A DNA stretch of 64,000 bases from positions 2,604,001 to 2,668,000 of the forward strand of contig OY804589.1 of NCBI GenBank assembly GCA_963680875.1, written 5' to 3'. Positions 11,101 to 26,100 of this stretch are shown here, piece after piece; position 1 is the stretch's first letter, and each line of letters opens with the position of its first letter. Position numbers and translations under genes: made by a program. A model generated the notes under the pieces. It made no database searches and had not been told where the DNA came from. It was given only the letters and a program-made list of their open reading frames with translations. Source of the DNA: Bathymodiolus brooksi. Lineage: Eukaryota > Mollusca > Bivalvia > Mytilida > Modiolidae.

Positions 11101-14100
11101 AATATGATACATAAAGCATGGCTAAGGTAAGTCTAATATGATACATAAAGCATGGCTAAGGTAAGTCTAATATGATACATAAAGCATGGCTAAGATAAGT
11201 CTAATATGATGCATAAAGTATGGCTAAGGTAAGTCTAATATGATACATAAAGCATGGCTAAGGTAAGTCTAATAGAATTATAAATTACATCTCTCACTTA
11301 CTCCCCTTTACTGATATGTCGTGGCGTGGGAGATCTGAGGAAACTCCATTACGGGTCACATGTCAATGACCTGATGAACCATCCAATGAAAATAGTGCTT
11401 AGGTGACTATGAATGTGTTATAATTTAAAAAAATTTAAACATCTTGTTTGCTACTAGCAGTAGGTCATAACCTGTATTTATAGCATCATTAAATATTGAT
11501 GAGGTGGATTGCATGTTATTATCATAATGAGGTTTCTTCATATCTCCCATGCCACGACATATCAGTAAAGAGGAGCACGTGAGATATGTCATTTTAATCA
11601 GGTTGAGGTAACTCTGACAATCAAACTGTACATCAATATACATAATGAGTGAGTGAGTCAGTGATTCTTATTTAACGCAAACTCAGCAATTTTTCAGCCT
11701 GAAATGGCGAGAACAAGTTAATTTCCAATGAGATGATGATGAAGTCCACTTTGCACTAGACCACCACGTTAGTAAATAGTTTTATTTTTATAGTGCTAGC
11801 TCACTGAAACATTAGTCCACGGATAGACATGTCGCCCCACTTAGACACATTATTCTACTTCTAAGCCAACCAATCTTTGCTCTTTCTCCTTGATGCTGCG
11901 TGTTTAGCGGAGAAGCAACACATACCAATTTTATAGTCTTTGGTTTGACACGACCGGGGCTTGAACCCACGATCTACCACACTCAAGGCAAGCACCTGAA
12001 CCATTACACCACAGATGTGGTTTGTTTTCTTTGGCAATACACTAACATCTAACAACATCCTGTTTAGGGTCATGTCATGTGACCTTTCATTCATCTGTGA
12101 AAGTCCAATCATATGCAAAACAGGTAGATATATTGAATATTGGACAGCAACTCTTGGGGTGTACTCAGTTTTGATACCTTAAAGTAGTCTCATTGCTGAT
12201 TTATATAGGGGTTAGAGTTATGATGTTTAATGCCACTTTCAACAATATTTCAGTTATATTGTGGCTGTCAGTTTTATTGATTTTATTGATGGAGGAAAAT
12301 GCCTGGACAAAACCACAGACCTGTGCAAGTCGCTGACAAACTTTATCACATCATGTTGAATCGAGTTCACCTCGCCATGAACAAGATTTGAACTCACAAC
12401 TAAAGCGGTGATAGGCACTGATTGCATAGGTAGTTGTAAATCCAACTACCATACGATCACGACCACGACTGCCCTTGTTTAGTTAGTGTTTTATATTTAT
12501 CTTATTTCTATTTTTAGAAGACGATGAGATTGTCTCCCCTGGTTTGTTTGAATAGTATTTCTATTTTTAGAAGACAAAATGAGATTGTCTCCCCTGGTTT
12601 GTTTGAGTATTATTTCTATTTTTAGAAGACAAGATGAGATTTTTCTCCCCTGGTTTGTTTGAATATTATTTCCATTTTTAGAAGACAAGATGAGATTGTC
12701 TCCCCTGGTTTGTTTGAATACTCTATTGATGGTAAAGCAGACCAGCTTTATTGTCTATTAGAAGATGGAGATTCAGTTGATTCAAAGGTCAGTAGAGTTG
12801 TTTCCTTTTTGGCAGAAGTAGTATATAACTTGTTTTAATTAATCAGAATATTCCCGGAACAGTTTGAATGTGTACATGTATATTCAATATCTACTACAAA
12901 AAAAAAACAACAAACAACAAAAACAATTTATTGACAGCTTCAACCTGCTACATTTTCAGATATAAAGGGCTTAAATTGAAAATGAAGCCACATTATAAAG
13001 AGTTGTTAATCATATTTTGCTGTGTAATTAGTACATTTGGTTATATTTCTTTACACTATTCCCCTGAGAAACCAATAGACTTATTTTCTCTTGTGTAATC
13101 CTAATTATGTCTCCCCTTTGAACAAAGGGAGACATATTGTTTTAGTCTGATTTTTTCTTCTTCTTCCGCTTCTTCCATTTCTTCTGCTTTTTCTCAGCGA
13201 AGCTTGTCCAGACCATAACTCTTTCGAGATAGGTCAATGATATTTCGTATGTGGGTGCATGCACATAAGGCGGTGTGTCGCGTACCGTATTGACCTTCGT
13301 GGGACTTTGACCTCTGACCTCAAGGTCAAATACTTGTTTTTTAGATAGTATTTTCTTGTCCAGGCCATAACATTTTGTCTTTCGAGGTAGGTCAATGATA
13401 ATTGGTTTGTGGGTGCATACCATAAGGTGGTGTGTCGCGTACCATAATGACCTTTGTGGGACCTTGACCTTTGACCTCAAGGTCAAATAATTCAAACAAA
13501 TCCAACAAAACTTCATGGACAGATAGTTCGTATATGCATGACCATAAGGCGGTGTGTCACGTACCGTAATGACATTCATGGGACCTTGACCTTTGACCTC
13601 AAGGTCAAATAATTGTTTTTTAAATAGTATTTTCTTGTCCGGGCCATAACATTTTTCTCTTTCGAGATAGGTCAATGATAATTGGTATGTGGGTGCATGA
13701 CCATAAGGTGGTGTGTCACATACCGTATTGACCTTTGTTTTAGTCTGATTTTTTCTTCCACTTCCACTCCTTCCGCTTCTTCTGCATTTTCCGCTTTTTC
13801 TCAGCGAAGCTTGTCCAGATCATAACTTTTTTGTCTTTCGAGATAGGTCAATGATATTTCGTATGTGGGTGCATGAACATAAGGCGGTATGTTGCGTACC
13901 GTATTGACCTTCATGGGACCTTGACCTTTGAACTCAAGGTCAAATAATTCAAATAAATCCAACAAAACTGTTCATGGACAGATAGTTTGTATATGCATGA
14001 CCATAATGCTAATCATTACATCAAACCCACGGTCTACCACACTGGAGGTGAGCACACTAATGATTACATCAAACCCACGGTCTACCACACTGGAGGTGAG

Positions 14101-17100
14101 CACACTAATGATTACATCAAACCCACGGTCTACCACACTGGAGGTGAGCACACTAATCATTACATCAAACCCACAGTTTACCACACTGGAGGTGAGCACA
14201 CTAATCATTACATCAAACCCACGGTCTACCACACTGGAGGTGAGCACACTAATCATTACATCAAACCCACAGTCTACCACACTGGAGGAGAGCACACTAA
14301 TCATTACATCAAACCCACAGTCTACCACACTGGAGATGAGCACACTTATCATTACATCAAACCCACGGTCTACCACACTGGAGACGAGCACACTAATCAT
14401 TACATCAAACCCACGGTCTACCACACTGGAGGCGAGCGCACTAATGATTACATCAAACCCACGGTCTACCACACTGAAGGTGAGCACACTAATCATTACA
14501 TCAAACCCACGGTCTACCACACTGAAGGTGAGCACACTAATCATTACATCAAACCCAAGGTCTATCACACTGGAGATGAGCACACTAATCATTACATCAA
14601 ACCCATGGTCTACCACACTGGAGGTGAGCACACTAATCATTACATCAAACCCACGGTCTATCACACTGGGGATGAGCACACTAATCATTACATCAAACCC
14701 ATGGTCTATCACACTGGAGATGAGCACACTAATCATTACATCAAACCCACAGTCTATCACATTGGAGATGAGCACACTAATCATTACATCAAACCCATGG
14801 TCTACCACACTGGAGGTGAGCACACTAATCATTACATCAAACCCACGATCTACCACACTAGAGGCGAGCACACTAATCATTACATCAAACCCACGGTCTA
14901 CCACACTGGAGGCGAGCACACTAATGATTACATCAAACCCACGGTCTACCACACTGGAGGCGAGCGCACTAATGATTACATCAAACCCATGGTCTATCAC
15001 ACTGGAGGCGAGCACACTAATGATTACATCAAACCCACGGTCTACCACACTGGAGGTGAGCACACTAATCATTACATCAAACCCGTGGTCTACCACACTG
15101 GAGGTGAGCACACTAATCATTACATCAAACCCACGGTCTACCACACTGGAGGTGAGCACACTAATCATTACATCAAGCCCATGGTCTACCACACTGGAGG
15201 TGAGCACACTAATCATTACATCAAAATCATGGTCTACCACACTGGAGACGAGCACACTAATCATTACATCAAACCCACGGTCTACCACACTGGAGGTGAG
15301 CACACTAATCATTACATCAAACCCACGGTCTACCACACTGGAGGCGAGTGCACTAATGATTACATCAAACCCACGGTCTACCACACTGGAGGCGAGCGCA
15401 CTAATGATTACATCAAACCCATGGTCTACCACACTGGAGGTGAGCACACTAATCATTACATCAAACCCAAGGTCTACCACACTGGAGGTGAGCACACTAA
15501 TCATTACATCAAACCCATGGTCTACCACACTGCTGGTGAGCACACTAATCATTACTTCAAACCCACAGTCTACCACACTGGAGGCGAGCACACTAATCAT
15601 TACATCAAACCCACGGTCTACCACACTGCTGGTGAGCACACTAATCATTACATCAAACCCACGGTCTAGCACACTGGAGGCGAGCACACTAATCATTACA
15701 TCAAACCCATGGTCTACCACACTGGCAGTGAGCACACTAATCATTACATCAAACCCATGGTCTATCACACTGGAGACGAGCACACTAATCATTACATCAA
15801 ACCCATGGTCTATCACACTGGAGGTGAGCACACTAATCATTACATCAAATCCATGGTCTATCACACTGGAGGTGAGCACACTAATCATTACATCAAACCC
15901 ACGGTCTACCACACTGGAGGTGAGCACACTAATCATTACATCAAACCCATGGTCTACCACACTGGAGGTGAGCACACTAATCATTACATCAAACCCACAG
16001 TCTACCACACTGGAGGTGAGCACACTAATCATTTCATCAAACCCATGGTCTACCACACTGGAGGTGAGCACACTAATCATTACATCAAACCCACGGTCTA
16101 CCACACTGAAGGTGAGCACACTAATCATTACATCAAACCCACGGTCTACCACACTGGAGGTGAGCGCACTAATGATTACAACAAACCCACAGTCTACCAC
16201 ACTGGAGGTGAGCACACTAATCATTACATCAAACCCATGGTCTACCACACTGGAGACGAGCATACTAATCATTACATGAAACCCATGGTCTATCACACTG
16301 GCGGTGAGCACACTTATCATTACATCAAACCCATGGTCTACCACACTGGAGGTGAGCACACTAATCATTACATCAAACCCACGGTCTACCACACTGGAGG
16401 TGAGCACACTAATCATTACATCAAACCCATGGTCTACCACACTGCTGGTGAGCACACTAATTATTACATCAAACCCACAGTCTACCACACTGGAGGTGAG
16501 CACACTAATCATTACATCAAACCCACGGTCTACCACACTGGAGGTGAGCACACTAATCATTACATCAAACCGACGGTATACCACACTGGAGGTGAGCACA
16601 CTAATCATTACATCAAACCCACGGTCTACCACACTGGAGGTGAGCACACTAATCATTACATCAAACCCACGATCTACCACACTGGAGGCGAGCACACTAA
16701 TCATTACATCAAACCCATGGTCTACCACACTGGCAGTGAGCACTCTAATCATTACATCAAACCCATGGTCTATCACACTGGAGACGAGCACACTAATCAT
16801 TACATCAAACCCATGGTCTATCACACTGGAGGTGAGCACACTAATCATTACATCAAATCCATGGTCTATCACACTGGAGGTGAGCACACTAATCATTACA
16901 TCAAACCCACGGTCTACCACACTGGAGGTGAGCACACTAATTATTACATCAAATCCACAGTCTATCACACTGGAGGTGAGCACACTAATCATTACATCAA
17001 ATCCATGGTCTACCACACTGGAGGTGAGCACACTAATCATTACATCAAACCCACGGTCTACCACACTGCTGGTGAGCACACTAATCATTACATCAAACCC

Positions 17101-20100
17101 ACGGTCTACCACACTGGAGGTGAGCACACTAAAAATTACATCAAACCCACGGTCTACCACACTGGAAGCGAGCACACTAATCATTACATCAAACCCACGG
17201 TCTACCACACTGGAGGTGAGCACACTAATCATTACATCAAACCCACGGTCTACCACACTGGAGGCGAGCACACTAATCATTACATCAAACCCACGGTCTA
17301 CCACACTGGAGGCGAGCACACTAATCATTACATCAAACCCATGGTCTACCACATTGGAGGCGAGCACACTAATCATTACATCAAACCCATGGTCTACCAC
17401 ACTGGAGGTGAGCACACTAATCATTACATCAAACCCACAGTCTACCACAATGGAGGTGAGCACACTAATCATTACATCAAACCCATGGTCTACCACACTG
17501 GAGGTGAGCACACTAATCATTACATCAAACCCACGGTCTACCACACTGGAGGTGAGCACACTAATCATTACATCAAACCCACGGTCTACCACACTGGAGG
17601 CGAGCACACTAATCATTACATCAAACCCACGGTCTACCACACTGGAGGCGAGCACACTAATCATTACATCAAACCCACGGTCTACCACACTGGAGGTGAG
17701 CACACTAATCATTACATCAAACCCACGGTCTACCACACTGAAGGTGAGCACACTAATCATTACATCAAACCCACGGTCTACCACACTGGAGGTGAGCACA
17801 CTAATCATTACATCAAACCCATGGTCTACCACTCTGGAGGTGAGCACACTAATCATTACATCAAACCCAAGGTCTACCACACTGGAGGCGAGCACACTAA
17901 TCATTACATCAAACCCACGGTCTACCACACTGGAGGCGAGCACACTAATCATTACATCAAACCCACGGTCTACCACACTGGAGGCGAGCACACTAATCAT
18001 TACATCAAACCCACGGTCTACCACACTGGAGGCGAGCACACTAATCATTACATCAAACCCACGGTCTACCACACTGGAGGTGAGCACACTAATCATTACA
18101 TCAAACCCACGGTATACCACACTGGAGGTGAGCAAACTAATCATTACATCAAACCCACAGTCTACCACACTGGAGGCGAGCACACTAATCATTACATCAA
18201 ACCCACGGTCTACCACACTGGAGGCGAGCACACTAATCATCACATCAAACCCACGGTATACCACACTGGAGGTGAGCACACTAATCATTATATCAAACCC
18301 ACGGTCTACCACACTGGAGGTGAGCACACTAATTATTACATCAAACCCACGGTATACCACACTGGAGGCGAGCACACTAATCATCACATCAAACCCATGG
18401 TATACCACACTGGAGGTGAGCACACTAATCATTACATCAAACCCACGGTCTACCACACTGGAGGTGAGCACACTAATCATTACATCAAACCCACGGTATA
18501 CCACACTGGAGGTGAGCAAACTAATCATTACATCAAACCCACAGTCTACCACACTGGAGGCGAGCACACTAATCATTACATCAAACCCACGGTCTACCAC
18601 ACTGGAGGCGAGCACACTAATCATCACATCAAACCCACGGTATACCACACTGGAGGTGAGCACACTAATCATTATATCAAACCCACGGTCTACCACACTG
18701 GAGGTGAGCACACTAATCATTACATCAAACCCACGGTATACCACACTGGAGGCGAGCACACTAATCATTACATCAAACCCACGGTATACCACACTGGAGG
18801 CGAGCACACTAATCATTACATCAAACCCACGGTCTACCACACTGGAGGCGAGCACACTAATCATCACATCAAACCCACGGTATACCACACTGGAGGTGAG
18901 CACACTAATCATTATATCAAACCCACGGTCTACCACACTGGAGGCGAGCACACTAATCATTACATCAAACCCATGGTCTACCACACTGGAGGCGAGCACA
19001 CTAATCATTACATCAAACCCACGGTATACCACACTGGAGGCGAGCACACTAATCATTACATCAAACCCATGGTCTACCACACTGGAGGCGAGCACACTAA
19101 TCATTACATCAAACCCACGGTCTACCACACTGGAGGCGAGCACACTAATCATTACATCAAACCCACGGTCTACCACACTGGAGGCGAGCACACTAATCAT
19201 TACACCTCTGATGCAACTTCTTTTTATTGTAGTGATAACTGATAAATATCCCTCATGTTTTAAGAAAGACAAAATGTGGATTTAAGTGAACATGAAAGAA
19301 AATCTATCTGAACGTGGAGTAAAAAGTTAAGCATCAACACTCTGCAATCATTCATCTCTGTCATATAGAGGTTTTAAGAAATGAACTTTATTCATACCTC
19401 ATTAAAACATTTTAATGACACCAGATAATTATATTATTTTCAGAGTGGTTTTGGAAGTTGGCCATTATATCTTGCTATACAGAATGGATATTTAGATGTC
19501 ATCAAGCTTTTATGTCAGGTGATTATCCAATCAAAACTTCTCATTACTATATCCAAATAAAACTTCTCTTTCTCTATCCAATCAAAGCTTCGCTTTACTA
19601 TATCCAATCAAAACTTCTCTTTACTATATCCAATCAAAACTTCTCTTTACTATATCCAATCAAAACTTCTCTTTACTATATCCAATCAAAACGTCTCTTT
19701 TCTATATCCTATCAAGAATTCTCTTTATTATATCCAATCAAAACTTCTCTTTACTATATCCAATCAAAACTGACAAAATGCATGACAAATGTTAAAAGTA
19801 AACTCCGAAGCATGTTAAAGTATTTAGAAGCTGTAAGTCAAAGAAGGACAGACAATGCAATGGCCAAGAGAAAAATTGACAAATTAAAAACAAACAGGGC
19901 TGAATACAGCTGCTCCAGAAGGTTAAGCAGTTCCTGTTCCGCTAACAAACCATATGATTATTTCTCTTGAAATCACAACAACACAACAAATATCACTGAG
20001 AAACTACCACGGAGCTTACATCATACTGTTGAAAAACCACATCTGTGGTGTACTGGTCAGCAGGCTCACCTAGAGTGTGGTAGATATTGGGTTTTGTGGT

Positions 20101-23100
20101 GTACTGGTAAGCATGCTCACCTAGAGTGTGGTAGATATTGAGTTTTGTGGTGTACTGGTCAGCGTGCTCACCTAGAGTGTGGTAGATATTGGGTTTTGTG
20201 GTGTACTGGTCAACAGGCTCACCTAGAGTGTGGTAGATATTGGGTTTTGTGGTGTACTGGACAGCATGCTCACCTAGAGTGTGGTAGATATTGGGTTTTG
20301 TGGTGTACTGGTCAACAGGCTCACCTACAGTGTGGTAGATATTGGGTTTTGTGGTGTACTGGACAGCATGCTCACCTAGAGTGTGGTAGATATTGGGTTT
20401 TGTGGTGTACTGGACAGCATGCTCACCTAGTGTGTGGTAGATATTGGGTTTTGTGGTGTACTGGACAGCATGCTCACCTAGAGTTTGGTAGATATTGGGT
20501 TGTGTGGTGTACTGGTCAGCATGCTCACCTAGAGTGTGGTAGATATTGGGTTTTGTGGTGGACTGGTCAGCATGCTCACCTAGAGTGTGGTAGACATTGT
20601 ATTTTGTTGTGTACTGGTCAGTATGCCCACATACAGTGTGGTAGATATTGGGTTTTGTGGTGTACTGGTCAGCATGCTCACCTAGAGTGTGGTAGATATT
20701 GGGTTTTGTGGTGTACTGGACAGCATGCTCACCTAGTGTGTGGTAGATATTGGGTTTTGTGGTGTACTGGACAGCATGCTCACCTAGAGTTTGGTAGATA
20801 TTGGGTTGTGTGGTGTACTGGTCAGCATGTTCACCTAGAGTGTGGTAGATATTGGGTTTTGTGGTGTACCGGTCAGCATTCTCACCTAGAGTGTGGTATA
20901 TATTGGGTTTTGTGGTGTACTTGTCAGCAGGCTCACCTAGAGTGTGGTAGATATTGGGTTTTGTGGTGGACCAGTCAGCATGCTCACCTAGAGTGTGGTA
21001 GCTATTGGGTTTTGTGGTGTACTGGACAGCATGCTTACCTAGAATGTGGTAGATATTGGGTTTTGTGGTGTACTGGTCAGCATGCTCACCTAGAGTGTGG
21101 TAGATATTGGGTTTTGTGGTGTACCAGTCAGCATGCTCACCTAGAGTGTGGTAGATATTGGGTTTTGTGGTGTACTGGTCAGCAGGCTCACCTAGAGTGT
21201 GATATATATTGAGTTTTGTGGTGTACCAGTCAGCATGCTCACCTAGAGTGTGGTATACATTGGATTTTGTTGTGTACTGGTCAGCAGGCTCACCTAGAGT
21301 GTGGTAGATATTGGGTTTTGTGGTGTACTGGTCAGCATGCTCACCTAGAGTGTGGTATATATTAGGTTTTGTGGTGTACTGGTCAGCATGCTCACCTAGA
21401 GTGGTAGATATTGGGTTTTGTGGTGTACTGGTCAGCATGCTCACCTAGAGTGTGGTAGATATTGGGTTGTGTGGTGTACCGGTCAGCATGCTCACCTAGA
21501 GTGTGGTAGATATTGGGTTTTGTGGTGTACTGGTCAGCATGCTCACCTAGAGTGTGGTAGATATTGGGTTTTGTTGTGTACTATTCAGCATGCTCACCTA
21601 GAGTGTAGTAGATATTGGGTTTTGTGGTGTACTGGTCAGCATGCTCACCTAGAATGTGGTAGATATTGGGTTTTGTGGTGTACCGGTCAGCATGCTCACC
21701 TAGAGTGTGATAGATATTGGGTTGTGTGATGTACTGGTCAGCATGCTCACCTAGAGTGTGGTATATATTGGGTTTTGTGGTGTACTGGTCAGCAGGCTCA
21801 CCTAGAGTGTGGTAGATATTGGGTTTTGTGGTGTACCGGTGTACTGGTCAGCAGGCTCACCTAGAGTGTGATAGATATTAGGTTTTGTGGTGTACCGGTC
21901 AGCAGGCTCACCTACAGTGTGGTATATATTGGGTTTTGTGGTGTACCGGTCAGCAGGCTCACCTAGAGTGTGATAGATATTGGGTTTTGTGGTGTACTGG
22001 TCAGCAGGCTCACCTAGAGTGTGGTAGATATTGGGTTTTGTGTTGTACTGGTCAGCAGACTCACCTACAGTGTGATAGATATTGGGTTTTGTGTTGTACT
22101 GGTCAGCAGACTCACCTACAGTGTGGTAGATATTGGGTTTTGTGGTGTACCGGTGTACTGGTCAGCAGACTCACCTAGAGTGTGATAGATATTAGGTTTT
22201 GTGGTGTACCGGTCAGCAGGCTCACCTACAGTGTGGTAGATATTGGGTTTTGTGGTGTACCGGTCAGCAGGCTCACCTACAGTGTGGTAGATATTGGGTT
22301 TTGTGGTGTACCGGTCAGCAGGCTCACCTACAGTGTGGTAGATATTGGGTTTTGTGGTGTACCGGTCAGCAGGCTCACCTAGAGTGTGATAGATATTCAG
22401 TTTTTGGGTGTACTGGTCAGCAGGCTCACCTAGAGTGTGGTAGATATTGGGTTTTGTGGTATACTGGTCAGCAGGCTCACCTAGAATGTGGTAGATATTG
22501 GGTTTTGTGGTGTACCGGTCAGCAGGCTCACCTAGAGTGTGATAGATATTGGGTTTTGTGGTGTACCGGTCAGCAGACTCACCTACAATGTGTGGTAGAT
22601 ATTGGGTTTTGTGGTGTACTGGTCAGCAGGCTCACCTAGAGTGTGGTAGATATTGGGTTTTGTGGTGTACTGGTCAGCAGGCTCACCTACAGTGTGGTAG
22701 ATATTGGGTTTTGTGGTGTACTGGTCAGCAGGCTCACCTACAGTGTGGTAGATATTGGGTTTTGTGGTGTACTGGTCAGCAGGCTCACCTACAGTGTGGT
22801 AGATATTGGGTTTTGTGGTGTACTGGTCAGCAGGCTCACCTAGAGTGTGGTAGATATTGGGTTTTGTGGTGTACTGGTCAGCAGGCTCACCTACAGTGTG
22901 GTAGATATTGGGTTTTGTGGTGTACTGGTCAGCAGGCTCAACTACAGTGTGGTAGATATTGGGTTTTGTGGTGTACTGGTCGGCATGCTCACCTAGAGTA
23001 TGGTATATATTAGGTTTTGTGGTGTACTTGTCAGCATGCTCACCTAGAGTGGTAGATATTGGGTTTTGTGGTGTACTGGTCAGCATGCTCACCTAGAGTG

Positions 23101-26100
23101 TGGTAGATATTGGGTTGTGTGGTGTACCGGTCAGCATGCTCACCTAGAGTGTGGTAGATATTGGGTTTTGTGGTGTACTGGTCAGCAGGCTCACCTACAG
23201 TGTGATAGATATTGGGTTTTGTGTTGTACTGGTCAGCAGACTCACCTACAGTGTGGTAGATATTGGGTTTTGTGGTGTACCGGTGTACTGGTCAGCAGGC
23301 TCACCTAGAGTGTGATAGATATTAGGTTTTGTGGTGTACCGGTCAGCAGGCTCACCTACAGTGTGGTAGATATTGGGTTTTGTGGTGTACCGGTCAGCAG
23401 GCTCACCTACAGTGTGGTAGATATTGGGTTTTGTGGTGTACCGGTCAGCAGGCTCACCTACAGTGTGGTATATATTGGGTTTTGTGGTGTACCGGTCAGC
23501 AGGCTCACCTAGAGTGTGATAGATATTGGGTTTTGTGGTGTACTGGTCAGCATGCTCACCTAGAGTGTGGTAGATATTGGGTTTTGTGGTGTACTGGTCA
23601 GCAGGCTCACCTAGAGTGTGGTAGATATTGGGTTTTGTGGTGTACTGGTCAGCAGGCTCACCTAGAATGTGGTAGATATTGGGTTTTGTGGTGTACCGGT
23701 CAGCAGGCTCACCTACAGTGTGATAGATATTGGGTTTTGTGGTGTACCGGTCAGCAGACTCACCTACAGTGTGGTAGATATTGGGTTTTGTGGTGTACTG
23801 GTCAGCAGGCTCACCTACAGTGTGGTAGATATTGGGTTTTGAGGTGTACTGGTCAGCAGGCTCACCTACAGTGTGGTAGATTTTGGGTTTTGTGGTGTAC
23901 TGGTCAGCAGGCTCACCTACAGTGTGATAGATATTGGGTTTTGTGGTGTACTGGTCAGCAGGCTCACCTACAGTGTGGTAGATATTGGGTTTTGTGGTGT
24001 ACTGGTCAGCAGGCTCAACTACAGTGTGGTAGATATTGGGTTTTGTGGTGTACTGGTCTGCATGCTCACCTAGAGTGTGGTAGATATTGGGTTTTGTGGT
24101 GTACTGGTCAGCAGGCTCACCTAGAGTGTGGTATATATTGGGTTTTGTAGTGTACTGGTCAGCAGGCTCACCTAGAGTATGATAGATATTGGGTTTTGTG
24201 GTATACTGGTCAGCAGGCTCACCTACAGTGTGGTAGATATTGGGTTTTGTGGTGTACTGGTCAGCAGGCTCACCTAGAGTGTGGTAGATATTGGGTTTTG
24301 TGGTGTACTGGTCAGCAGGCTCACCTACAGTGTGATAGATATTGGGTTTTGTGGTGTACTGGTCAGCAGGCTCACCTACAGTGTGGTAGATATGGGGTTT
24401 TGTGGTGTACTGGACAGCATGCTCACCTAGAGTTTGGTAGATATTGGGTTTTGTGGTGTACTGGTCGGCATGCTCACCTAGAGTGTGGTAGATATTGGGT
24501 TTTGTGGTGTACTGGTCAGCATGCTCACCTAGAGTGTGGTAGACATTGTATTTTGTTGTGTACTGGTCAGTATGCCCACATGCAGTGTGGTAGATATTGG
24601 GTTTTGTGGTGTACTGGTCAGCATGCTTACCTAGAGTGTGGTAGATATTGGGTTTTGTGGTGTACTGGACAGCATGCTCACCTAGTGTGTGGTAGATATA
24701 GGGTTTTGTGGTGTACTGGACAGCATGCTCACCTAGAGTTTGGTAGATATTGGGTTGTGTGGTGTACTGGTCAGCATGTTCACCTAGAGTGTGGTAGATA
24801 TTGGGTTTTGTGGTGTACCGGTCAGCATGCTCACCTAGAGTGTGGTATATATTGGGTTTTGTGGTGTACTTGTCAGCAGGCTCACCTAGAGTGTGGTAGA
24901 TATTGGGTTTTGTGGTGGACCAGTCAGCATGCTCACCTAGAGTGTGGTAGCTATTGGGTTTTGTGGTGTACTGGACAGCATGCTTACCTAGAATGTGGTA
25001 GATATTGGGTTTTGTGGTGTACTGGTCAGCATGCTCACCTAGAGTGTGGTGGATATTGGGTTTTGTGGTGTACCAGTCAGCATGCTCACCTAGAGTGTGG
25101 TAGATATTGGGTTTTGTGGTGTACTGGTCAGCAGGCTCACCTAGAGTGTGATATATATTGAGTTTTGTGGTGTACCAGTCAGCATGCTCACCTAGAGTGT
25201 GGTATACATTGGATTTTGTTGTGTACTGGTCAGCAGGCTCACCTAGAGTGTGGTAGATATTGGGTTTTGTGGTGTACTGGTCAGCATGCTCACCTAGAGT
25301 GTGGTATATATTAGGTTTTGTGGTGTACTGGTCAGCATGGTCACCTAGAGTGGTAGATATTGGGTTTTGTGGTGTACAGGTCAGCATGCTCACCTAGAGT
25401 GTGGTAGATATTGGGTTGTGTGGTGTACCGGTCAGCATGCTCACCTAGAGTGTGGTAGATATTGGGTTTTGTGGTGTACTGGTCAGCATGCTCACCTAGA
25501 GTGTGGTAGATATTGGGTTTTGTTGTGTACTAGTCAGCATGCTCACCTAGAGTAGTAGATATTGGGTTTTGTGGTGTACTGGTCAGCATGCTCACCTAGA
25601 ATGTGGTAGATATTGGGTTTTGTGGTGTACCGGTCAGCATGCTCACCTAGAGTGTAATAGATATTGGGTTGTGTGATGTACTGGTCAGCATGCTCACCTA
25701 GAGTGTGGTATATATTGGGTTTTGTGGTGTACTGGTCAGCAGGCTCACCTAGAGTGTGGTAGATATTGGGTTTTGTGGTGTACCGGTGTACTGGTCAGCA
25801 GGCTCACCTAGAGTGTGATAGATATTAGGTTTTGTGGTGTACCAGTCAGCAGGCTCACCTACAGTGTGGTATATATTGGGTTTTGTGGTGTACCTGTCAG
25901 CAGGCTCACCTAGAGTGTGATAGATATTCGGTTTTGTGGTGTACTGGTCAGCAGGCTCACCTAGAGTGTGGTAGATATTGGGTTTTGTGGTGTACTGGTC
26001 AGCAGGCTCACCTACAGTGTGATAGATATTGGGTTTTGTGTTGTACTGGTCAGCAGACTCACCTACAGTGTGGTAGATATTGGGTTTTGTGGTGTACCGG

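Noticed and set aside
7438..11275. Each 44-bp unit acting as a real micro-exon
   Set aside because: Successive units would leave an 18-nt intron, too short to splice, and inclusion breaks the reading frame. Recorded only as a possible decoy.
13928..19285. Very long open frames (up to 1766 codons) on both strands across the 48-bp array
   Set aside because: 48 bp is 16 codons, so a stop-free frame is copied through the whole array on both strands. The peptide is a strict 16-residue repeat and the DNA derives from a SINE head.
19776..19970. An extra ankyrin-gene exon ending at a GTAAGT near 19830
   Set aside because: No acceptor precedes it, and exons 5 and 6 already join in phase 0 without it.
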